Below, one piece after another: positions 23,040-34,331 of a DNA stretch of 64,000 nt. Origin of the DNA: Forficula auricularia. Taxonomy: Eukaryota; Arthropoda; Insecta; Dermaptera; Forficulidae. The notes under the pieces were generated by a model, which had not been told where the DNA came from, did no database searches, and saw only the letters and a list, made by a program, of their open reading frames with translations. The DNA is taken from positions 2,046,001-2,110,000 of the forward strand of contig JALMQS010000088.1 in assembly GCA_024734495.1 (NCBI GenBank). The letters are read 5' to 3'. Position 1 is the first letter of the stretch, and every line of letters begins with the position of its first letter. Position numbers and translations under genes: made by a program.

Positions 23040-23860
23040 TCGAAATTATTTTATCGATTAAATCTATCTTGAGGTTCATAGTAAGTTTTTAATATAAGAA
23101 AATAGGGTAGTTTATTTGAAGTCCAATTTGAAAAAAACTGTAATAACTCCGTTGAAATTTTTTTAAATACGACGATCGTATGAAATTAATACATACTATA
23201 AAACAAATAATTATTAATAATTTAATTCAATTTTGAACGAAATTGATTAATTGAGAAAATCGTCAAAAACCCAGGAAACCGTCTCTGAAAGGCCGTTTTA
23301 AAAACATTTTAAAATTCACCTCCATGCCACAAGTCATTGTTTCGTTTCATATGACTTTTTTAACTTTTTCAATGGCATCTCGTGCTTTCAAAAAACATCG
23401 TTTTTTGACGGCTCAGATGGTTGTTGACCATTTTCAAAAAGTGCTTAATCAATTTAGTTCAAAATTGAATTAAATTATTAATAATTATTTGTTTTATAAT
23501 ATCTATTAATTTCATATTTTGAAAAAAAAACTTCAACGGAGTTATTAGAGTTTTTTCAAATTGGACTTCAAATAAACTACCCTTTAAAATGCAAATTTCT
23601 TAATAATAATTATTTGATATAAAATATAAATGAAAATAACAACAGAAATGAAATTTCAATGGATTTGATGGATTTGATTAAATATCTAATGAGAAAAAAA
23701 TAAAACTTTTTGGCTATTTCTAGTTGATTCTCTCCCGAGAAGAAATTGAATCTTTTCATACAATTTCTTTTAAACTACAAAATTCTTAATTAAGATGCTA
23801 TTTTCTAATATTAAAAAGTTACTATGAGACTCAAGATAGATTAAATCGATAAAAAAAGTG
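23040..23860. mobile_element. Outer palindromic element enclosing a second foldback
   Basis: TCGATTAAATCTATCTTGAG at 23055 is mirrored by CTCAAGATAGATTAAATCGA at 23833, and the pairing continues inward to 23104 and out from 23800. A second inverted-repeat element at 23105-23582 sits between the arms, off centre. Confidence 0.75.
23105..23582. mobile_element. Foldback with GGGTAGTTTATTTGAAGT ends, nested
   Basis: Arms of about 165 and 145 bp (23105-23275 and 23440-23582) share GTCCAATTTGAAAAAA and TTATTAATAATTTAATTCAA. The interior has AGGCCGTTTTAAAA and no ORF. It lies inside the palindrome above, so it is the younger insertion. Confidence 0.8.
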
Positions 23861-23997
23861 TTTTTTTTTTCGAAATATGTCAAAAACGGCTAAAACTATT
23901 TTGATTTAAAAAAATTGGACGAAACCATGGCATTTCGCTCTTCATAAAAGCCCTAATAAGTGAACAAAAAAAAACATATTTTTCCGAGATAATAAAT

Positions 23998-24172
23998 GTT
24001 TTGTCAAAATGTCTATTAGTACATATGTGCGTTCATATCTGCGTTACCAAATTTTTCTCGACGCACTAGCTCAAAAACTAGTGTGAATATTAAAACGAAA
24101 TTTCACATGTAGTTTTGGTGCATTGAAATTAAGAGCTGATTAGATTTTGGTTGAAATCGCACACAAAAAAAA
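23998..24172. repeat. Fragment of the copy A/B repeat
   Basis: AGCTCAAAAACTAGTGTGAA, AAACGAAATTTC and AGAGCTGATTAGATTTTG match 29390-29500 and 34850-34960. Confidence 0.7.
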
Positions 24173-24221
24173 AATGGAATATACTGAAAAAATATTGTAG
24201 TTTATTTTAAAACACTAACAA

Positions 24222-25386
24222 GGGACCATCAGCAAATTACATCACACGTTAAGGGAGGAGGGGGTCAACAAAGTGTGAAATCGTGTGACAGTGGGGGGGG
24301 GGGCGAGTCATAAGCTTCGTGACGTCACATGTATAAATCTAAAGTATTCAATATAACTCAACTCTAACGAAAAACTTTAAAATGTCATGAACAAAATTTA
24401 AATTAAATGGATTAAATTTTGTATAGTTCATTTGATTTGTTATGTTTTGTAAAATTTCTAAAATGCTTGAATTATTATTGATTTTATGAAAAAAGATTTT
24501 AAATCAGTGGCGCTTGGTGACTTTCCGACCAGGGATGCTGTCCAAAAAACTACCTTCATTTTTTGAAATTTTATTTTAATTTTTGCTTTTTTTATGCAAA
24601 TTTCATCGAATACGGCATCATTTTCGTTATTTTTCATATTTAACATTAGATTTTTAAAAAATATATTTTGGGACCTACGCCCCAAATGGTGCTTTGTGTG
24701 AGTGAGGGTAGGAGTTAGAAATTAATTCTAGCAAGCTATGAATTATTGCCTATTGCATTCTTAGTTATTTTCGATCTTATATATTGAGAGTTCTTACAAA
24801 TGGATTAGTCTAAAGATGCTCTTTTTTATAATAATAGTTTTTGTAATAATAGTTCCTCAGCGAGAATAATTTTTATTCGACTAAAACTCGTCTAGTCTTG
24901 TCTTTGACATGCTTGAACTGGAAGATAAACCAGGCAGGATTAGGCACACTTTTCGGAAATCATTCATTTTAATTGCCCCTTGAAACTATGCAATAATTTT
25001 ATTTCATTTCGAGAACCAATATAATTTTCAAAACAAAAAATATTTTTATAGAAATATTTGAAATAAAGGGATAATAATATGAAAATTTAAAGATCCTTCT
25101 GAAATTTTGAAATTGACCTTATATATATGTATTTATGAAAATACTCTAAATGTTTGAAATGTTAGGGATGTGTCGCATCCACAGCACCCATGGATCGCAC
25201 GCCACTGTTTTAAATAGAAATAATTTTTGGAAGTGCTGTTTTTTATTTAATAATTTCTAAATTTAAAATTGCAAAATATGTGACATCACACCAGGTGAGG
25301 GGGTCACACAAATGTGATCACCTGTGACAAGGATGGGGGGTCCAAAAATCATGAAATTCGTGTAACGTTATTTATGGCTAGCCCTC
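24222..25386. mobile_element. Transposon with ATTACGTCAC-type ends, interrupted by a hAT
   Basis: The left end GGGACCATCAGCAAATTACA with TCACAC and the right end GTAACGTTATTTATGGCT with AGCCCTC are diverged inverted repeats. Both are followed inward by GTGTGA/GTGAC words and G runs. The better conserved end of the same family, GTCAGTCCATAAATTACGTC, is at 63779. The interior lacks a transposase and holds the hAT element at 24505-25207. Confidence 0.65.
24505..25207. mobile_element. hAT non-autonomous element, 703 bp, TSD TTTTAAAT
   Basis: The ends CAGTGGCGCTTGGTG and GGATCGCACGCCACTG share inverted CAGTGGCG, flanked by TTTTAAAT at 24497-24504 and 25208-25215. The antisense 75-codon ORF at 24458-24685 runs over the left border and is not a transposase. 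An older fragment of the same element is at 570-829. Confidence 0.92.
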
Positions 25387-26257
25387 AATTTACAAAAAAA
25401 AATGAACTCCACATCAGAACTAGGATCTTTATGTTACAAATCTTTTCAAACAAATGTATACTATATGTTTAAAATCTCGCACAAAAATTAAAATATTATA
25501 AATTTCATACCTACAAGCAAAGTAATTTTTGATTAGACAGTGAATGAAAAAAAATCGATTCTTTCTTTGAGAAAATAACAAAAAATCAGAGCCTAATACT
25601 TGGATACACCGGTTTGAGCATAAGCTAAAGTGTGATACTCCCAGTCTATACATAACTTAGCTTTTATTAAATTTTTTTATTTTGCTAACAGTGACTGAAT
25701 TTGAATTATTGTGATATACCAGGCAAATAGAATTATAAACCATTGGATTTGAGAGTAATTTTTGGGCCCGGGGTCTACAACACCTACTTTTTCTTAAAAC
25801 TTCCATTTGAATTTAAAAAAACTATTGTATAGAGGTACTTCAAATTAGAAGTCAAAGATTAAAAATTAAGCTAATCTTATTGGAATTAGAAGACCTGAAA
25901 AAGGTAATTTCCGGAGAAGCCATTCCAATACTTCCACTTATTCTAAGTTAAAGTAATATTCATAAATCAATTATACAAATCTAATTTCGTACTATTGTTT
26001 TTATATATAATTAATGAATATTGATTTCTTTTCCTTCTCTATATCTTTGGGAATCTTAATTATAAGCAAATTTCAAAATTCGTCTTTTGAACGATTTCTT
26101 TTATAATTCTATCGATCTAAAATATTACTTTAGAATATTTAGCACACAACTTTTATCATTATTCCGATTAAAATAAAAATTAAAGCTAATTTGCCCACTA
26201 TATAATTCACACCGCTCTGAAATGAAACAGTGGTGTATATAACGCCCCTGTAGCTCC
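25387..26257. other. No gene recognised
   Basis: AT-rich. The 74-codon antisense ORF at 25429-25653 has no recognisable similarity. Confidence 0.4.
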
Positions 26258-27075
26258 TGTGGCACAAGCCAAAAAAATTGAAATTTTAGGTTTGGGGTAT
26301 TTAAAGGTGCCTTCCCACGGCCTGTTGTTTTGCGGGTTGCGTATCTTCGCCAATTGTGAACCGATTTTGATGATTTTTTTGTATTGGGTTCAGTCTAGTT
26401 TCCGATTGGTCCCTTTTTTTTATTGGGATTGGACCTTTTTTGTTAGGTTTGTTCAGGCCTAACTTCTTTGTTTATGAACCGATTTTAATGATTCTTTTTT
26501 ATTGGAAAGAGGGTACCTTAGGAGTGGTACCATATTAATTTGGTCAAGTTCTGAAGACATGATCAATGACGAAATAACGTAAATCTTCAATTCTTATGAT
26601 CCAAATAATCGAAATTATAATAAATAAAATATTTTATAAAAAAAATCTTAAAACATTCATTTAAAACCCGCAAACGTTTCGAGAGAATTTATATATTTAT
26701 GAATTGAATTTTATTATCATTTTCTGATTCATTCGCCCGACGCTTTCTCTTACGAGATGCATGCAAAGTATTATATTAAGTCACTATTAATAACATCACT
26801 AAAAAGAGAAAAATAAAAATAATTTTTATAAAAAAAAAATAAAACCGACTTCAAAAAATTAAATGCAACATGCTTATATAGTTTGTTTTGGTACCGACTT
26901 CAAAAGTAATTTCATGTTAATATTTCGTCGCTTAGTTGTAACTAAATAAGATATTTATTTTATACCTTTTAGTTGATTTTATTTTATTTTTAAGTTATTA
27001 TTATTTTATTTGTTGCATTTAATTTTTTGAAGTCGATTTTATTTTTTTTTATAAAAATTATTTTTAACATATAAA
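26258..27075. repeat. GAAGTCGG-type repeat, copy 3 (inverted to copy 1)
   Basis: CGCCAATTGTGAACCGATTT, TTTATGAACCGATTTTAATG, TTGGTCAAGTTCTGAAGAC and CCCGCAAACGTTTCGAGAGA run in the opposite order and orientation to 1300-1900. The palindromic arms follow at 26840-26870 and 26897-27060. The left arm is truncated to about 30 bp. The 67-codon ORF here is a shadow of the repeat. Confidence 0.8.
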
Positions 27076-27541
27076 GGTCCACACGCTTTGACTTTTCAAA
27101 TGTATTTGTATTTGTGTTGCGTAGCACTGTTCTATTAGACTAGGATCCATTTCAATCCATTCAACAACATAAACAAAACCGTAAGAAATTTACCCCTTAC
27201 GTTTAGACAACCGCCATTCCATTAGATGGACCTATTAATCGTATATATTAATATTAGGACAACAATAGTATTTTTTAATATTTAATAGAAAAATCTTCCA
27301 TGGTGAAATTACAATAATTATTACAATTTCCTTGCGTTATCCACTTGGTTTCGACTCCTAATTCTCTAAAGTCAAAAACAATAACTCTGAGGAACAAATA
27401 AGAATTTCTTTTTTTGTCTCAGAAAGAAAAATATATGATTCGATAGTACTTTTTCTCCTTAATTCAAATATGAAATCGGTTTTTCATTTCCGAGACAGGC
27501 ATTTATAATATCAAACATTTTAATACTTTCTAAATTCTTAA

Positions 27542-27762
27542 CTACACAATATTCAAACAGTCTGAGTCACCTAGAAAGTAAGAAATGATGCTACATTTCG
27601 TCTGTGGAACATTCCTCTTGATGATCCAAGAATAATCGGCGAGCATACTAGGATTCCATTTTCCTTGATACCTCTTTTCCATAGCTGAAATATCGTGATG
27701 AAAGTGTTCCCCGAGCTCATCGCTCACTGTCCCAAGATTTTTATAAGATGTAAAAGATGTTA
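27542..27762 (-). pseudogene. Remnant of a repeat-encoded protein (DELGEHFHHDIS family), copy A
   Basis: On the minus strand the frame reads NLGTVSDELGEHFHHDIS, AMEKRYQGKWNPSMLADYSW, then IIKRNVPQTKC and a stop. I remember near-identical segments at the C-terminus of uncharacterised proteins scattered through arthropod genomes, where the usual form is longer at its N-terminus; this is from memory and not a search. Here nothing upstream is coding: the frame runs straight into the TAAGATGTTATAAGATG minisatellite, so it is a 5'-truncated remnant. It is identical to the copy at 33276-33496. Function of the family is unknown to me. Confidence 0.65.
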
Positions 27763-28410
27763 TAAGATGTTTAAAGATATTTTAAGATGTTATAATATGT
27801 TTTTAAAATGTTATAATATGTTTTTAAGATGTTATAAGATGTTTTAAAATGTTATAAGATGTTTTAAGATTTTATAAAATGTTTTAAGATGTTATTAAAA
27901 AGTTTTTGGCTATTTTCTTCAGAAATTGTGAATGATGATTAAAAAGCTTAAAAAAGATTAAAAGAGAGTTTGAAAAATTTTGAAAAAGTTTTTAACTATT
28001 TTCTTAAGAAATTTTCTTCAGAAATTGAAAATGATGATTAAAAGTTCTTAGATATTTTTCTTGAGAAATTTTGTTCAGAAATTGAGAATGATGATTAAAG
28101 TTTTTAGCTATTTTCTTGAGAAATTTTCTTCAGAAATTGAGAATGATGATTAAAAAAGTTTGAAAAGTTTAAAAAAGTTTTAAAAAGTTTTTAGCTATTT
28201 TCTTGAGAAATTTTTCTCAGAAATTGGAAATGATGATTGAAAAAGTTTAAAAAGTTTAAAGAAGTTTTAAAATTTTTTTAGCTATTTTCTTGAGAAATTT
28301 TCTTCAGAAATTGAGAATGATGATTAAAAAAGATTGAAAAATTGAGAAATTTTCTTCAGAAATTGAGAATGCTGATTAAAATTTTTTTAAAAAGTTTATA
28401 AAGTTTTGGA
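27735..28410. repeat. AT-rich minisatellite (two successive unit types), copy A
   Basis: Bases 27735-27895 are short TAAGATGTTATAAAATGTTT repeats. From 27930 a longer unit, TTTTTAGCTATTTTCTTGAG then AAATT..CAGAAATTGAGAATG and ATGATTAAAAAAG, repeats about six times with length variation. The equivalent array in copy B (33480-33880) is about 270 bp shorter. Confidence 0.85.
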
Positions 28411-29832
28411 GGCGCTTTTCCGTTATTTAGTGGATACCAATTAGTAAACCAAGAAAAATAAAGTAAAAAAGAAGAAGTCAAGGTGGATGTCCTCATTTAA
28501 TAAGAGCCGGTCGATCTAAGTTATTATTGAGACGATAGTGAATTGAAAATGTGTCATTTGTCTACAGACTCTTGCTATTTTACTAATTAACACTTTTTAC
28601 TTTCACATATATATTGTCTATTTCATGCAATGATATAGGATAACAATATAATAATGTGAAGTATTGCGATCGCCTGCCGAGGTCCTAACACTTTGAGAGT
28701 TTCTATCTCAGTGATGAAAATAGTTAATTTCGCTTTGTGACTTCTATTTGGAAGGGATCGATGCTTTTAATAGTTTGAAACCGGACTTAGAACATATAAC
28801 ATTATATTGTGGTCTCAAAATCCTTTGATCAGTGCTTAAGTACGTAAGTATGTACCCCCTGCGTTACGCAACCGTTAGTCTCAGAGCTACGAAATTCGAA
28901 ACTTTAGCTCGATTTAGGCTAAAGGAGTACTGGAGCTTTTGGTTGAAACTGGACCACCGGGTGCTGGAATTTACAAGAAAGATTTTTCATTTTTTGTGAT
29001 TTTTTCAATGAATTTTATTTTTAATTTTTGTACTTATTAAGTGTCATAAGATGTTAGTCGTTTATAAATTGTAATCCGATTGAAATATAGAAAGAGGGTG
29101 TAAATTAGGAGAGGAAATTTTACTATGTAGTAACCATAACATAAAAATGTGAAAAAAAGCAACTGCGTTTTTATCGTTCCGTTTGATGAAAATAGAGAGG
29201 TATCGACTGAAAATTGAAAATGGCCATCAATTCTCATTTAATACTTGAGGAATAACCAAGCTACCAGTGAAACCATGACGTGATGGTTTACATAAAACCA
29301 TAAAGATTGAACATCAAAAAAATGTATATTTTATAAGAAATTAATTATTTTGTTAAAATATCTTTTAGTGTGTACTTTGGCTAGTACGTTACAAATTTTT
29401 GACGCTTTAGCTCAAAAACTAGTGTGAATATCAAAACGAAATTTCCGATGTAGATTCTTTATATTGAGATTAAGAGCTGATTAGATTTTGTTGAAATCGA
29501 AAATTAGGGGGGGGGGGTCTTAAAAAATTTATAAAATTTTTAAACTAACAAAAAACAAGAAAAGTGGAATTTACTATAAAATGGTCCTATAATAAAACAG
29601 AGTCATTATTTTTTCTGAGGCCGAAATTGTGAGAGGCGAGGGATCAAAAAAATAGAATTATCAATATAAATCCTAGACCCTTGATCGATTTGTACGAAAT
29701 TTCGCATATCCACCATATTATGATCTTATGAAAATGACTCACTATGTGAAATTGATAGTGGCCCAAAAGAAGGGGGGTTAAAAATTAAAATCTGTATGTA
29801 TTAATAGGGGTAGAAAGTCACGATAGATTTTT

Positions 29833-32800
29833 TAACCGACTTCAAAAAAGGAGGAGGTTCTCCGCCTCGATCGAATTTTTTTCCTTTATCTTTAACTTTA
29901 TCCAATGCAAAGCATGGGTAAAGTATTGTAATCGCTCTCGGGGCAAGCGTGGCTTCAAAGGGTCCTCAGGTAAAGACTACGGAACCCATGGACTCAATTA
30001 AAGTCACAAATTGTAGTATTCAATTAGGTTGAATATTAGCACGTGACGGTTTTGCCAAAAATTACATGGGGTCTCGTCGAGAGGCCAAAAAGTGCGATTT
30101 TTTCATTTAGTGCGTGCGTATGGATGTATGTGATGTTATCGCTTTTTGGCCCACGATTTTTCCACACCGTTGCACCGATTGAAATGAAATTGAAAACCTA
30201 CCATTAGTTTAACAAAATGAAGCGCTGATTAGTTTTTGGTACATATCGGCCCACAAACATTAGTACTTTATTTCGGTACTTTTTTAGTTTTTTCTAAATA
30301 TCTTGAAAATGACTTAACCAATTTTGATGAAATTTAATATCCTAATTAAGTACCTTGGGGACCACAAAAAAGGTTAAATAAAGTTTTTAGTAAAATTATA
30401 TTTTAAAGTACTTTACTCTAGAGTAAGATGGTACTTTTTTAATTTTTTAAATTCTTTAAAATTTATTCATTTGAAAGTTTTAATATAGCTCATTTAGCCT
30501 TGCTTAAGTAAGAATGGATAGGCTTCTCTCTGTGAAATGCTAAAAATTTGGGAGGAATTTTTATGAGTAACCATAGCAACTGCGTTGTTTTCTTATCCGT
30601 TACCTTTGCTGAAGACAGAGAAATCGATTTTAAACCAAAAATAGCGATTGATTCTCATCTAGTTCTTGAGGAATAATCATTCTATATTGGATTTTTTGAC
30701 GTTTCGGTTTTTATTAGTAACCATTGCTGAAGACATAGAGAAATCGACTTTAAACCAAAAATAGCGATTGATTCTCATCTAGTACTTGAGGAATAATCAT
30801 TCTATATTGGATTTTTGACGTTTCGGTTTTTATTAGTAACCATTGCTGAAGACATAGAGAAATCGACTTTAAACCAAAAATAGCGATTGATTCTCATCTA
30901 GTACTTGAGGAATAATCATTCTATATTGGATTTTTGACGTTTCGGTTTTTATTAGTAACCATTGCTGAAGACATGGAGGAATCGACTTAAAATCAAAAAT
31001 AGCGATTGATTCTCATCTAATACTTGAGAAATATCCATTCTATATTGGATTTTTGACGTTTCGGTTTTTATTAGTAACCATTCCTGAAGACATAGAGGAA
31101 TCGACTTAAAACCAAAAATAGCGATTGATTCTCATCTAATACTTGAGGAATAATCCATTCTATATTGGATTTTTGACGTTTCGGTTTTATTGGTAACCAT
31201 TGCTGAAGACATAGAGGAATCGACTTAAAATCAAAAATAGCGATTGATTCTCATCTAATACTTGAGGAATAACAATTCTACATTAGGTTTTTGACGTTTC
31301 GATTATTATTGGTAACCATTGCTGAAGACATGGAGGAATCGACTTAAAATCAAAAATAACGATCAATTCTTATCTAATACTAGAGGAATAACCTTATTGC
31401 ATTCCATTTTTGATGTTTTGACTATTAATGGAAACCTCTACTGAAAATGTAGAAGAATCGACTTAAAATCAAAAAGACTAAATTATTTTTTGGTAAACAA
31501 CTCAAGCTTGAGTTGTTTACCATAAAAGAATTTAGTCTTTTTGATTTTAAGTCGATTCTTCTACATTTTCAGTAGAGGTTTCCATTAATAGTCAAAACAT
31601 CAAAAATGGAATGCAATAAGGTTATTCCTCTAGTATTAGATAAGAATCGATCGTTATTTTTGATTTTAAGTCGATTCCTCCATGTCTTCAGCAATGGTTA
31701 CCAATAATAATCGAAACGTCAAAAACCTAATGTAGAATTGTTATTCCTCAAGTATTAGATGAGAATCGATGGCTATTTTTGATTTTAAGTCGATTCCTCT
31801 ATGTCTTCAGCAATGGTTACCAATAAAAACCGAAACGTCAAAAATCCAATATAGAATGATTATTCCTCAAGTACTAGATGAGAATCAATCGCTATTTTTG
31901 GTTTAAAGTTGATTTCTCTATGTCTTCAGGAATGGTTACTAATAAAAACCGAAACGTCAAAAATCCAATATAGAATGGATTATTTCTCAAGTATTAGATG
32001 AGAATCAATCGCTATTTTTTATTTTAAATCGATTCCTCCATGTCTTCAGCAATGGTTACTAATAAAAACCGAAACGTCAAAAATCCAATATAGAATGATT
32101 ATTCCTCAAGTACTAGATGAGAATCAATCGCTATTTTTGGTTTAAAGTCGATTTCTCTATGTCTTCAGCAATGGTTACTAATAAAAACCGAAACGTCAAA
32201 AATCCAATATAGAATGATTATTCCTCAAGTACTAGATGAGAATCAATCGCTATTTTTGGTTTAAAGTCGATTTCTCTATGTCTTCAGCAATGGTTGCTAA
32301 TAAAAACCGAAACGTCAAAAATCCAATATAGAATGATTATTCCTCAAGTACTAGATGAGAATCAATCGCTATTTTTGGTTTAAAATCGATTTCTCTGTCT
32401 TCAGCAAAGGTAACGGATAAGAAAACAACGCAGTTGCTATGGTTACTCATAAAAATTCCTCCCAAATTTTTAGCATTTCACAGAGAGAAGCCTATCCATT
32501 CTTACTTAAGCAAGGCTAAATGAGCTATATTAAAACTTTCAAATGAATAAATTTTAAAGAATTTAAAAAATTAAAAAAGTACCATCTTACTCTAGAGTAA
32601 AGTACTTTAAAATATAATTTTACTAAAAACTTTATTTAACCTTTTTTGTGGTCCCCAAGGTACTTAATTAGGATATTAAATTTCATCAAAATTGGTTAAG
32701 TCATTTTCAAGATATTTAGAAAAACTAAAAAAGTACTGAAATAAAGTACTAATGTTTGTGGGCCGATATGTACCAAAAACTAATCAGCGCTTCATTTTGT

Positions 32801-33105
32801 TAAACTAATGGTAGGTTTTCAATTTCATTTCAATCGGTGCAACGGTGTGGAAAAATCGTGGGCCAAAAAAGCGATAACATACATCCATCCATACATACAT
32901 ACATACATCCGCACGCACTAAATGAAAAAATCGCACTTTTTGGCCTCTCGACGAGACCCCATGTAATTTTTGGCAAAACCGTCACGTGCTAATATTCAAC
33001 CTAATTGAATACTACAATTTGTGACTTTAATTGAGTCCATGGGTTCCGTAGTCTTTACCTGAGGACCCTTTGAAGCCACGCTTGCCCCGAGAGCGATTAC
33101 AATAC
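29833..33105. mobile_element. Giant foldback (3.3-kb palindrome) built of ~119-bp units
   Basis: The left arm 29833-31506 and the right arm 31507-33105 are inverted copies around AACTCAAGCTTGAGTT. The outer ~750 bp of each arm is unique-type sequence (TCTAGAGTAAAGTACTTTAA block, AAGTGCGATTTTTTC, CATCCATC microsatellite, CTCAGGTAAAGACTACGG). The inner ~900 bp is eight tandem units with AACCATTGCTGAAGACAT, CGATTGATTCTCATCTA and GACGTTTCGG. The left end is TTAACCGACTTCAAAAAAGG, the same terminus as the GAAGTCGG repeats. The right end falls in the N gap. No protein is encoded. Arm fragments also occur at 1-556 and 52135-52260, and a short relative at 9011-9662. Confidence 0.92.
30595..31495. repeat. 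Tandem array of eight ~119-bp units, left arm
   Basis: Units start near 30601, 30719, 30839, 30959, 31078, 31197, 31317 and 31432, judged from successive CTGAAGACAT positions. The outer units are almost identical; those nearest the centre are most diverged. The right arm (31515-32420) mirrors the order. Confidence 0.88.
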
Positions 33106-33205
33106 NNNNNNNNNNNNNNNNNNNNNNNNNNNNNNNNNNNNNNNNNNNNNNNNNNNNNNNNNNNNNNNNNNNNNNNNNNNNNNNNNNNNNNNNNNNNNNN
33201 NNNNN
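33106..33205. other. 100-N assembly gap
   Basis: Exactly 100 N. The left edge falls inside the foldback right arm, which by symmetry should need roughly 80-95 more bases. The right edge is the first base of copy B. Confidence 0.99.
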
Positions 33206-33275
33206 GAAATCGGTTTTTCATTTCCGAGACAGGCATTTATAATATCAAACATTTTAATACTTTCTAAATTCTTAA

Positions 33276-33496
33276 CTACACAATATTCAAACAGTCTGAG
33301 TCACCTAGAAAGTAAGAAATGATGCTACATTTCGTCTGTGGAACATTCCTCTTGATGATCCAAGAATAATCGGCGAGCATACTAGGATTCCATTTTCCTT
33401 GATACCTCTTTTCCATAGCTGAAATATCGTGATGAAAGTGTTCCCCGAGCTCATCGCTCACTGTCCCAAGATTTTTATAAGATGTAAAAGATGTTA
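33276..33496 (-). pseudogene. Remnant of the DELGEHFHHDIS-family protein, copy B
   Basis: Base-for-base the same as copy A over the coding remnant, including NLGTVSDELGEHFHHDIS and the stop after DCLNIV. It is truncated at the same point by the minisatellite. Perfect identity next to diverged flanks suggests conversion or an assembly artefact rather than selection. Confidence 0.65.
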
Positions 33497-34301
33497 TAAA
33501 ATGTTTAAAGATATTTTAAGATGTTATAATATGTTTTTAAAATGTTATAAGATGTTTTAAAATGTTATACGATGTTTTAAGATGTTATAAAATGTTTTAA
33601 GATGTTATAAAAGGATTTAAGATGTTTTAAAAAGTTTTTAGATATTTTCTTGAGAAATTGAGAATGATGATTAAAAAAGTTTAAAAATGTTTTAAAAAGG
33701 ATTTTTATTTTTTCTTGAGAAATTGAGAATGATGATTAAAAAAGTTTAAAAAAGTTTTAAAAAGTTTCTAGCTATTTTCTTGAGAATGATGATTATAAAA
33801 AGTTTTAAAAAGTTTTTAGCTATTTTCTTAAGAAATTGAGAATGATGATTAAAAAAGTTTAAAAAGTCTAAAATTTTTTTAAAAGTTTTGCAGCCGCTTT
33901 TGTGATATTTAGTGGATACCATTTAGTAAACCAAGAAAAAAATAAGAAGAAAAGACGCTGGTGGATGTCATCATTCAATAAGAGCCGGTCGATGTAAGTT
34001 ATTATTGAGACGATAGTGAATTGAAAATGTGTCATTTGTCACAGACTCATGCTATTTTACTAATTAACACTTTTTACTTTCACATATATATTCTCTATTT
34101 CATGTAATGATATAGGATAATAATATAATAATGTGAAGTATTGCGATCGCCTGCCGAGGTCCTGACACTTTGAGAGTTTCTATCTCAGAGATGAAAATAG
34201 TTAATTTCACTTTGTGACTTCTAGTTGGAAGGGATCGATCCTTTAATAGTTTGAAACCGACTTAGAACATATAACCTGATATTGTGGTCTCAAAATCCAT
34301 T

Positions 34302-34331
34302 GATCAGTGCGTACGTACGTATGTACGTACA
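34302..34331. repeat. Alternating ACGT microsatellite palindrome
   Basis: GTACGTACGTATGTACGTAC is self-complementary and replaces a shorter GTACGTAAGTATGTACC in copy A (28840-28856). Confidence 0.7.

Larger units (their letters stand above)
27472..29832. repeat. Copy A of a ~2.3-kb duplicated unit
   Basis: Direct duplicate of 33206-35290, in the same orientation. The first ~290 bases look identical. Later parts show scattered substitutions, a much longer minisatellite in copy A, and indels. The unit carries a 61-codon ORF remnant, an AT-rich minisatellite, GCGATCGCCTGCCGAGGTCC, a CTGGACCACCGGGTGCTGG block, and a G9 run. It ends at a TTTTTT tract where the big foldback begins. Confidence 0.9.

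Noticed and set aside
26551..26583. CTGAAGACATGATCAATGACGAAAT in the GAAGTCGG repeat (and CTGATGA form at 1520-1545, minus)
   Set aside because: Both core boxes are present, but no stem II can form next to GAAA in either copy. Probably a chance match in AT-rich sequence.
30595..32420. Hammerhead in each ~119-bp foldback unit (GGTTACTAATAAAAACC followed by GAAACGTC)
   Set aside because: Stem II and GAAAC followed by GTC look right, but the sequence before the stem is CTTCAGCAAT, not CTGANGA, in all units. Without the first core box I do not call a ribozyme.
33027..33267. ORFs across the gap
   Set aside because: They are made of N-derived X residues and have no meaning.
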